Assembly (NCBI GenBank): GCA_022592435.1 | Contig: JABYQS010000658.1 | Location: forward strand, 1-15,915 | Source of the DNA: Cerioporus squamosus | Taxonomy: Eukaryota; Basidiomycota; Agaricomycetes; Polyporales; Polyporaceae | Reading direction: 5' to 3' | Length of the DNA: 15,915 bases | In this document: positions 8,487-15,915 of the stretch, in pieces | Layout: every line of letters begins with the position of its first letter | Numbering within the stretch: position 1 is the stretch's first letter | Made by a program: the position numbers and the translations under genes | Notes under the pieces: model-generated | The model's database searches: none | Seen by the model: only the letters and a program-made list of their open reading frames with translations | What the model was told of the DNA's origin: nothing

Positions 8487-9644
8487 TCACTGAGTCTCCA
8501 TCGCCTCACCAGCGACAACTGCGGTCCCCACCTCGAACCCGGTCTCATACTCCGCGGCACTCTCAGCACTAACGTCGGCCTCGCCAACAGGTCCGTACAG
8601 CCGTGCAGTCAACTCCTGATAGAAAGTGTTAGCGTCGTCTGTCTGCGAGAGCATGGGAACCACACGAACCTTCATACGCGCAGCCGTCTGGAGGCGAACG
8701 ACGTGCAAAGGGGAGAACATGACCTCCGTGCGTCTGCCCGCGCGCGTCCGCATCGTCACCGCGTGCACCGATACCGCGACGTCGACGAGATCCCCCGGCT
8801 TGATCCTCAGAGGATCCATCCTTGTCAACGCACCCCCGGGTCCGTCAGGTTGACTCGCAGCGACCCTGCGCTCGACTCTCCACATGTGCTGAATCCGAGC
8901 AGCCCGACGAGCAGGATCCTCGGCCGGCGTGAGGACCACGCCTCCTCCGACGGTGTCGCGAGAAGTATGCGTCACCTGGATCAAAATCGAAGACATATTG
9001 GTTTGTATTTCAAGGGAACACCACCGACGGCCACACGCACCTTTTGAAACACTCGCCGTTTGAGCACAATCACGTCCCTCCGCTCTGCCGCCTCCACCCC
9101 AGCGCGACCCAGAAGGTGGAGTACTACTTGCTTGATGTCTTCCACCGCGCGTACTTGGGGTTCGAATGCATCCCGAAAGTGCGTGCCCACAAGCGTCAAG
9201 GTCTGCATCGCTTTCGGTGCTCCCTCAGGCAGCCTACAGACGTGCACAGCGTTCATTAGCATGGTCTCTCGCCGTCACCGTGTCCGACATACCACTCACC
9301 CATTCCAGTTCCCAAGCGGTCCCACACTGATGGTCTCCACGATACCCTGCAAACGCAACGCGAGCGGGAAGCGCTTCCCCTCCGAGATGTCTGGATGAAC
9401 CCAAACAGAGGTGCTGTTTCCCGAACCACTGTCGACACAGAGCCATCCGAACAACTCGTCCGCGCTGAGGGGAACCACCCGCCGAGGAGGCAGAGTGGTA
9501 GCGTCGTCCCTATCGACTGCCAGCCATCTGGTGGACTCAGGCCAGAGATCACGAGCGAGAACAGTTCGCGAGACTATGATGTGGAGGTGAGTACACGACA
9601 ACCGTCGCAGAGCCCACAGGACACTCACCAGATACGAAGGCCAT
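8487..9644 (-). CDS. Family B protein, copy 2 (GD-L-V motif), complete
   Basis: Function unknown. Minus-strand exons 9644-9629, 9573-9300, 9233-9041 and 8975-8487 join through introns of 55, 66 and 65 nt to give 323 residues. The start ATG lies 16 nt before the first donor. Residues 74-135 contain strand-like segments (FPLALRLQGIVETIS, QTLTLVGTHF) followed by a helix (VRAVEDIKQVVLHLL). The last intron is phase 0, as in the other B genes. The last exon (residues 162-323) is longer than in the paralogues: an Arg-rich insert (about 180-210) precedes LRIKPGDLVDV (GD at 222-223). A tail of about 60 residues, ending in an acidic/Ala-rich stretch, follows the final strand. It is the most divergent B copy. 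It runs convergently towards the frameshifted F copy, 146 bp away, and divergently from the B gene at 10119. Confidence 0.75.
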
Positions 9645-10118
9645 CAGTGACAGCGAAGTGAGAAGTGCGAGGCCCCGGGACACGCCGTCCTGCAGCCCTT
9701 TATGGAGGCCCACCATCCCAGCGCACTACCCGTGTTCGCGCCCACCCCATCCTGTCGGCCTGCGGCGCGGAACGCGACTGAGCAAGTGACGAAACGCCGA
9801 CGGTGGAACGTCCCAGTAATTTCAACAACATGACACACGATCGGCGCCGGAAAATCCAGCGCGACCACCGTGCGCCGCTCGCGACCCAGTTCCGAGCATC
9901 TCATTTTTTCTGCAGTGGGGGAACTGGCTCTCGACGAGCCACTCCGCATCGGAAGGATAACTTCCCGATCTATCGAGCGAAAGACAAAAAAACTGAGCTC
10001 CGCGTTTTCGCACCTCCTTCCGCCTATATAACGGTCGTATAACACCTGCTGAGCACCTGGAACGACCTTCCGTCCCCAACCGTCATCGTTCTCTCACTCG
10101 ACGCACACTTGTTACAAG
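9645..10118. promoter_or_regulatory. Divergent intergenic region shared by two family-B genes, with TATA box at 10023-10029
   Basis: 474 bp separate the start codons of the divergent B genes. On the plus side, CCTATATAAC near 10022-10031 is a good TATA element about 90 bp upstream of the ATG at 10119, followed by a C/T-rich leader. T6 (9904-9909) and A7 (9986-9992) tracts lie upstream. No equally clear TATA is seen for the minus-strand gene. A short GAGCC...GGCTC-type pairing occurs near 9930. Co-regulation of the pair is possible but only inferred. Confidence 0.45.
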
Positions 10119-12255
10119 ATGCCCCCTCGTGCAGGCTCACCCATCGGCGAACGTGTCCACAAACGCCGCCGGTATGTCACTTGTTGCCCAGACTAACCAC
10201 GCCACTGACCCATCCCCTCCATACATAGCGGACTGCCCGAGGATGACATCGCAGATAGTCCTCTCCCAGACGAGGCTCCGGGAGCGTCCGAGTAAGCAGT
10301 CTTCCACTCCCACTCATGTTCCACAGGCACTAACCCAGTTGCGCAGGTCCACCGGCACTCCCCCTTCGACGCCTCCCCACGGCCACGTCGACCTGTCCCC
10401 GGCGCCCACCACTCCTTCCACTACGACAGAAGGGAGTGCACTCCCGACTCCTCAGGACAGCCCCGCAGGATGGCCCGTGGTCGTCGGAAGTCGTACGCTG
10501 CAAGATGGCCTGCTGTCGGCGACGAACATGGCACGCATCATGCTCGAAGGCACAAAGCACGACACACGCGACACCGCAGCCACTCAGGAGCTGAGTGAGT
10601 TCACCCATCCATCCTCACTTGACACGAGCCTCACTAGGTCCCGTTCCTGCAGCGCTTTCCACTGACAGCGGAGCGCGAGACCTCGACGCCCCGATTGTCC
10701 CTCAACCTGCGTCTGCCCTCGTCGGCCCCGAGGCTGTCGCTCGCGCGGATCTGCCCACTCCCGCCCACCCGACACTGCCTGCGGTGAACGCTCTGCCGCC
10801 ATCCACACCTGCCACATCCGCCACTCCGACCCCGGGCGACGTCGCACAAGCCGTACATGCAGTCCTTCCGCTCACGCCCGCGCCCGCGACCCCCGCCCTC
10901 GGTACTGCTGTAGACACCAACGCAGCGCAACTCCCTCGCGCGGCGCCCGCACCCGTCTTAACTCCACCGGTCTTGCCCGCGCCTGTCGTGGTCGATACAC
11001 AGCAGATAGTCCCCACGCTCGCCGCCGCCGTCGCGACCCCTGCGCCTTCCGCGGCTACGTCGGCTGAAGCCACTCAGGTCCTCGCGGCTCCGGTTGCCGC
11101 CGCTCCCGCCGCGGCCCCTGCCCCAGTCGCGACCGACGGCCATGCGACCGCGACTCCGCCAATCGCCATAGGACACGACGCCCTTGCGCACGCCGCCGTC
11201 GTCCCAGCCGTCGCCGTCCAGCCCGTGCACGCCACGCCGACCCCTCCTGTCGCTGTCGGAGGACAGACTCTCGCGCTGGCGGCGCAACCAGTGGACCAGC
11301 AGGTCGCGCAGCCACAAGCGCTGGCGCTGGCGGCCCCCCAACTGCTCCAGACGCAAGCCCCGGTCCCACCGCCCCTTGCCGCCGCCTTCGCAGGTCAACC
11401 GCAACAGCCCGCGCCGCTTCCAAACAACGCCCAACCGCTGCCGCTGCCCGCGCCGGTCGTGCCTATCGCGGCTGCTCCTGTGCCGCACATCTTGCAAGGA
11501 TTCGAAGACGTTCCACCTGCCATCCATGCGTGAGTACGATATTGAGACGACCATGACTGCATATGCTGACCTTATCACGCAGCCTCGCCATGCAGGTGGC
11601 CACCACCTCGCTGCCCGACCAACACACGTACAGTGTTACTCGGTTGCCGGCCCGCCTCGACTGGGGACGCGGTCGCATGGAACGACGACTGTGCGAGATC
11701 CCAAGCACGCCTGTATATATGCGTTTCACCGGCCGCGTCAGGACGAGCTGGTTCTTCGACCGTTCGGGCACACCTCAAAGCCGCGTCAACGTCGGAGTCC
11801 ATCTTCTCCTCAACACGGACGAGCAAGCTATCGAGAACCTGTACAGCAAGGCTCAACCTCCGATCCGTGAGTATGATCCCCACCGCCATCTCCGCACAGT
11901 CACTCACCCTCAAGCAGCTGTTCCGGAGACCATATTCGCTAGTCGTCTACAGGGCCAAAGGCAGCGAGGCAGCTTCACTGAAACAGTACGTCGATTCGGA
12001 ATCGCTTCAGCTCTCAGCGTATACTGACATGCGTCCTTGCAGGTGCTTCCTTTCAAAAACGTCTTCGACGCCCGCGATGGTGTCCTCGCGAAGACGGACG
12101 ACCGACGGATAAATGCCGTTGACTTCACTGACAACGACGTCATCGCCGTGGACGCAGAATTCACGCGCTGGAAGAAGCCCCGGGCTACGAACTGGACAGA
12201 GTTCGGCGTCGGCTTCGAGCTCGCAGCAATTTACCTCCTCTGGGATTCTACCTGA
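10119..12255 (+). CDS. Family B protein, copy 3, with long Pro/Ala-rich insert, complete
   Basis: Function unknown. Exons 10119-10171, 10229-10291, 10347-10594, 10638-11529, 11583-11866, 11918-11985 and 12043-12255 join through introns of 57, 55, 43, 53, 51 and 57 nt to give 606 residues. The N-terminus is basic (VHKRRR) then acidic (LPEDD). A Pro/Ala/Val-rich, probably disordered stretch fills about residues 122-415. The conserved part begins near residue 420: RLPARLDW, then strands (YMRFTGRVRTSW, RVNVGVHLLL) and a helix (AIENLYSKA). These align with the gene at 12571 (RVPSPLRW; VRFVLDF; AIALYNKAA). The last exon (537-606) follows a phase-0 intron and reads DFTDNDVIAVDAEF, with Asn-Asp at 567-568 replacing Gly-Asp, then W587 and VGFELAAIYLL. 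The 51-nt intron at 11867-11917 contains no in-frame stop. The KRRR may be a nuclear signal. Confidence 0.8.
10680..11500 (+). other. Low-complexity Pro/Ala/Val-coding stretch inside copy 3
   Basis: Nearly the whole 892-nt exon 4 of the gene at 10119 encodes short P-A-P, A-A-P, P-V-A-type runs without a fixed period. It is GC-rich and opens long frames on the opposite strand (10702-11073, 10958-11578 and 11055-11423), which are composition artefacts. The related gene at 12571 has only a short PTP-rich linker at this point. Confidence 0.7.
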
Positions 12256-12570
12256 CCAAAACGCTATTTCACATCGATAGACAGCGATCGCAAGCATGCG
12301 TACCTTAGACTAAATAGATCGTTTCCTTCTGGCGCCGGCGTCCCTACTCTCCATTCCATGTACGATCGTAGTCGCAGATAATAAACTCCATACACGTCCT
12401 AGCACCGTATTCCGCACCATCGTCACAACAATCGTCATTTGGAACGTCTAGATTGCGTCTACGTACGAACCTCTCATAGCTCTACTTAGCATCACATTCC
12501 GCACAACCGCCCCCTTGGAACTCCCTCGTCCGAACCCTTCTCCACGACGACCTGAACCTCCTTCAGCCCC
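12256..12570. other. Intergenic gap with candidate poly(A) signal
   Basis: 315 bp between tandem family-B genes. AATAAA at 12380-12385, about 125 nt after the stop at 12255, is a candidate poly(A) signal for the upstream gene. A C-rich, pyrimidine-biased leader (about 12500-12570) precedes the next ATG. No coding exon or repeat is seen. Confidence 0.45.
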
Positions 12571-13715
12571 ATGCCTCCGCCAATGGCGGATCAAGACCAC
12601 AACCGTACCTCTCGCGTCTCGCGAGAAGTACAAACTATGCCAAGGACACCGCCTTCCAACTCGCGGTAAGTCATCGAGCACATATGGTCGCGCGCGGACT
12701 GCTGACGGTTCTCAGGCGAGAAGGCACTGAAACCGAACCCGACACATCGAGTCTGCCGGAGACCCCTCGGAAACGTTTGCGGTGAGTGAGCTCCTGCACT
12801 AGCATGTGCGCGCTCCCTAACCACAGCGCTGCCAGCTCCGATAACACCCCGCCGGACACACCGCAAACACCTCACTCGACCAGACCAGCCATCCCGGTGC
12901 AGTCACCAACAGGCCCGAGGGTCATCCACATCAACACAGACGAGTATGAAGCTCACCTGAACGACGTCGTTACTGAACCGTGGGTCACACCCCGCATCTG
13001 CGCGTGAGTACAAGGAGCTCCTCCCGCCGTCACTCTCACTTACACACAGAACTGCAGCTACCTTTACAAGTTTATCAACTACTACAACGAGAAAGGACCC
13101 CGCTTCCCCATTCACCGCGTTCCGTCCCCACTCCGTTGGTCCGTTGTCGACGAGAACCCACGGTACATGCACGTCACACACGAGAACCGGCCTGTCCTCA
13201 TGTGGGTGGTGGCCACCGTCGTGGACGCATCTCTCGTCGTTACCCGCAACTTCCCCGCGCCCCGTGTTCGCTTCGTGCTGGACTTCGTCCGCGAGCGCGA
13301 TCGCAAAGAAGCTATAGCGCTGTACAACAAGGCAGCGAGCGTCAACCTGAGCAGAATGGAAACGCTCATCGTCACTGCCCCGACGAACGACAACGAAGGC
13401 CCGCCGGTATGTCACCCCGACTGCACCACGACATGCACTGCTGATCGTGAAACCCAGACTTACGAAGAGATATACGACGCAACGGAGAGGTTTCAACAGA
13501 AGGGGAAGATGAACCATGTCACACAGGCGAAACTGTTCGCAGGCGACCTCGTTCTGGCGGAGTGCACGCTCGTCTTGGCCGAGGTTGATAGACCGGGTGC
13601 GAAGTCAGTGTCTTGGGTCATGAATGCTGTATTTTGGCTGGCGGAGAAACCGAAGCCTCCGAAGTCGCCCGTACTGTACGAGGAGCCCCCGTTTCCCGAA
13701 GTATTTACTCTGTGA
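12571..13715 (+). CDS. Family B protein, copy 4 (GD-L-V-L-A-E motif), complete
   Basis: Function unknown. Exons 12571-12665, 12716-12781, 12827-13003, 13058-13406 and 13458-13715 join through introns of 50, 45, 54 and 51 nt to give 314 residues. The N-terminal 80 residues are Pro/Thr/Ser-rich with a basic PRKRLR (about 49-54), a possible nuclear signal. The conserved part starts near residue 112 (YLYKFINYY, RVPSPLRW, VLMWVVATVVDAS, RVRFVLDFV, AIALYNKAA). The phase-0 last intron (13407-13457) precedes residues 230-314, with LFAGDLVLAEC (GD at 258-259), SVSWVMNAVFWL and a Pro/Glu-rich tail. For intron 3, the acceptor at 13057 rather than 13049 is needed to keep the frame. Intron 4 is a multiple of three and lacks stops, so an unspliced form would still be translated, but the shared intron position in the paralogues favours splicing. 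The closest relative in the window is the gene at 10119. Confidence 0.8.
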
Positions 13716-14224
13716 CTGTAATATAAGTACTGTAGTTGTCGAAGAATCCGATGTTGTAGACCAAGGCGATGAGTCATCAGTGGAATCGGAGCGGGCGCGC
13801 GAAGCGGCGCGTTCACCTCCAAGTTTGCGATGCCTTTTGTTGCGGGCAGAGACGCCGCGAGTCCAAGTGCGGTAAAGCGCATCCAGGCGACGTAGTCATC
13901 AGTCCCGCCGGGCTGTGCCTGCGCAATTGATTCCGCGGCGTCTCAGCCCTGCGGCATAGCCCGACAAGCAACCGTCCGGGATGCCTGCACTCTCCTGTCA
14001 CAAACAGTCGGATGAGACGTCTACTTTCCTGATCGCATCGTCTTCGTGCAGCGACTCGTCAATCTTCCAACTCCCTTCGACGATGTCCAGGACCTAGATA
14101 TCAGCACTAGCTCCGTTAGCCTGTCATCCTGTCCAGATGCTGGACTCACCGCTCGGCCTCGTGGCTCTCACGTCTCATCACGCGGCGCAGTGTTCGGCAC
14201 GTCCTGCGTACGGTTACGTCCTAT
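13716..14224. other. Gene-free stretch downstream of the last B gene
   Basis: About 500 bp with no convincing gene. On the minus strand a gtgagt at about 14150-14145 and a tag at about 14090 bracket a possible intron, followed by a 31-codon frame to a TGA. The upstream frame carries a stop, so no coherent model results. A minus frame near 13882 begins MRFTALGLAASLPA, which resembles a signal peptide, but it runs antisense into the B gene's last exon. Confidence 0.35.
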
Positions 14225-14794
14225 TCACACTTCCCGGTCTGTCGCTTCCAGGGCTGTGGCGTCGTGCGCAACAATAAAACGTGGGTCGCTTCTATCTCTT
14301 TGCGCCCTACTCCCGCGACGCCTGGTGATTAGCCCGACAGCGCACGAATAGGGTTGGAATGAACATGGAATGAATGGAGAGAATTGTGGATACCACAACC
14401 TTGAGGCTGCCCTAGCACGCGCCTCAAGTGCCCCAAGTAGCCCAGAAGCGACGTGAAGGAGCGCCTCACGAGGACCACTTACCGAACGGAGAACATGACT
14501 CCGAGACGTCCTTGGAACCAGCTGTAAACGGATCACCCGAGAACGAGTAATTCCGAGCGTTGGAAGATGCATGGCACAGCAAGCGCATAGCAAGCGCGTG
14601 TTTCCCTGTGCCCAGAGAAGTGAGAAGCTGCGACTCTGCGGTGTTCTCGGCTGCGGGATAGTTGTGGATAGATGCAGGTAGGATCAACCGAAATGGACCA
14701 AGAGTTCGGAGAGTTTGAGTCGCGATACATCGAAGACTGAGCACTCACCGAGTACGACCGCACCCTCCTGGGTTGCATCTGCGGGACAAGCCAT
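14225..14794 (-). CDS. Weak three-exon gene model, unknown product
   Basis: Speculative. An ATG in an ideal context (ACCATGG, minus strand, 14794-14792) starts 46 nt of open frame to a gtgagt donor. A cccgcag acceptor leads to 14650-14483, then a gtaagt donor, and a gggcag acceptor leads to 14406-14225, ending in TGA. The total is 131 residues and the phases agree. The middle exon contains SLGTGKHALAMRLL, which superficially resembles a Walker A loop but lacks the full GxxxxGK[ST]. The introns would be 98 and 76 nt, longer than every other intron in the window (43-67 nt), which argues against the model. No family recognised; possibly a chance reading or a relict. Confidence 0.22.
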
Positions 14795-15685
14795 GGTTCA
14801 TGACTCGGAAGAGGACGGGAGGACTCGACGTGCGAGTGGTATGAGGGAAGTGAGCCGCGCCCGTGCGGTAAGTTGATGAATCGGATTGAAGCTAAGTCGA
14901 AGTGAGGAGGGTCGGATGTCGCCCTGCAGCTTCAGGTACCCTTACTCCGAAACCGACCGATATGCCGACCGGAGGATGTCCTGGCAAGGACGCACGTCCG
15001 ATGTCAGCAATTCACAAGAAAAACCTCTGGTGCAATCTGGTGAGTCGACGATTTATCAGCTCATTCTCGAATGGGTCTGGCCTCGGCGAAGTTGATTCAG
15101 CAGGCAGGGAACTGGTTTCCATATATGCGATGAGTTGGGTTTGTGTATGCGGTAAGCATAAGTCCGCAGTCGTGTGTGGGCGTCGACGTCGAGGGGCAGA
15201 AGACAGGGTTGCGTGGATGTATGCGAGACAGGAGCGTTGCTGTGCAGTGTGGTTCAATCGACAAGTCGGGCGCGCGAGTCGATCCGAGTACGCCGAGTCG
15301 GGCATTCGCTCGGGCTGTCTTCTGTGGTCGTGATCATCTGTGGCGGCTGCGAGCCTGAATCTCATCACTCAGGCCTCAGGAGTCTAACTGAATCTCCGCA
15401 GCTCGGATGGAATGCGCCTCTGCGGACCTTAATTGTGGCCCCATCTCGATGGTCGCAGTGGGAGCGACGGTGCAGCATGAGAGCAGCATGATGCCTCAAA
15501 CCTGACTCACCTGGCGACTGGTCGAGGGGAAAGAAGTCGCAGGAGTCATAAACACAGAAGACGTTCAAGCTTCAGATCCACATTCGCCGGCCTGAGACCG
15601 AGGTCAATACGTTCTACCGGGATTCGTGATCATCTTCGAGCCGCATTAGAAGTACGACCAGGAAGAAAGCTTCAGCTACCGTTCG
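14795..15685. other. Gene-free stretch before the right-edge gene
   Basis: About 890 bp. Open frames exist on both strands (for example 14902-15333 plus and 15012-15368 minus), but none shows a recognisable domain or a coherent exon chain. The purine-rich plus strand near 14800-14900 and scattered GTGAGT/GTAAGC words could be parts of untranslated introns. No repeat or RNA gene is seen. Confidence 0.4.
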
Positions 15686-15915
15686 TCAGCCGCTTTCGTC
15701 CCCGCCCGTCCCGGTAGCATCCTCCGCCACCTCGACTGGATGGCGCCGCCGCCATTCAGCGAGCCCGTGCTCGAACTCGCGGTCGCTGACGCCGCGCGAC
15801 AGGCAGAACGTGACTCCTGCGCGCCGAAGGCCAAAGCGATCAGCTAGAAGCTCCGCTGGTACTAGGGCGGGACGCGCACCGAGAGACTCGACCTCCTTGT
15901 TCCTGTGCTCGTCAT
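15686..15915 (-). CDS. 3' end of an unidentified gene leaving the right edge
   Basis: On the minus strand, one frame stays open from the window edge (first full codon 15913-15911) to a TGA at 15688-15686: 75 codons with GC-rich third positions. The peptide is soluble and charged, with ELLADRFGLRRAGV, a DREFEHGLAEWRRRHP helix and an acidic Gly-rich tail typical of a C-terminus. The start lies outside the window. I do not recognise the family. A chance open frame in GC-rich DNA remains possible. Confidence 0.5.
   Translation of the reverse strand, partial: DEHRNKEVESLGARPALVPAELLADRFGLRRAGVTFCLSRGVSDREFEHGLAEWRRRHPVEVAEDATGTGGDESG

Noticed and set aside
10702..11578. Long minus-strand open frames opposite exon 4 of the gene at 10119
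   Set aside because: Glycine/arginine/valine-rich mirror of Pro/Ala codons in GC-rich low-complexity DNA; composition artefact.
13493..13882. Minus-strand frame starting with a signal-peptide-like sequence
   Set aside because: It runs antisense through the last exon of a well-supported gene and has no further domain.
14483..14650. Walker A P-loop in the weak minus-strand model
   Set aside because: The GTGKH sequence lacks the Ser/Thr after Lys and the model itself is uncertain, so no ATP-binding function is claimed.

Overview
The window reads as nuclear DNA of a filamentous basidiomycete, most likely an agaricomycete. Coding regions are GC-rich and split by many 43-67 nt introns with gtgagt/gtaagt/gtatgt donors and cag/tag acceptors. 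The protein families are ones I associate with agaricomycete accessory genomes. I see no rRNA, tRNA, CRISPR or bacterial-type signal. The species cannot be named from the sequence alone.

Layout, left to right: (1) 1-2520 (+), the 3' part of a six-exon gene of a dispersed fungal family with a WF-x-NRR motif near the left edge. (2) 2521-3800, gene-free: an 8.5-copy 79-bp tandem array (about 2759-3431), then a TA-rich, CpG-poor block. (3) 3775-4343 (-), an F-box/nucleotidyltransferase-like gene cut off where it meets that block. (4) 5150-6088 (+), 6187-7143 (+) and 7443-8340 (+): a small beta-rich protein (family B), an intact F-box/nucleotidyltransferase-like gene (family F), and a third family-F copy broken by about five frameshifts. 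(5) 8487-9644 (-), 10119-12255 (+) and 12571-13715 (+): three more family-B genes, the first two divergent from one 474-bp intergenic region. (6) 13716-15685, no confident gene, only one weak minus-strand exon chain. (7) 15686-15915 (-), the 3' end of a gene leaving the window.

The locus is therefore mostly two interleaved paralogous families, three of F and four of B. The F copies are in different states of decay: intact, truncated and frameshifted. All four B genes end in one exon behind a phase-0 intron and carry a GD(L/I)V-type motif. No enzyme of known pathway is present, and nothing in the sequence proves that the genes act together. Repeats, decayed copies and two lineage-specific families suggest a fast-evolving accessory or subtelomere-like region. 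All splice models were made by eye from GT-AG signals and frame continuity.
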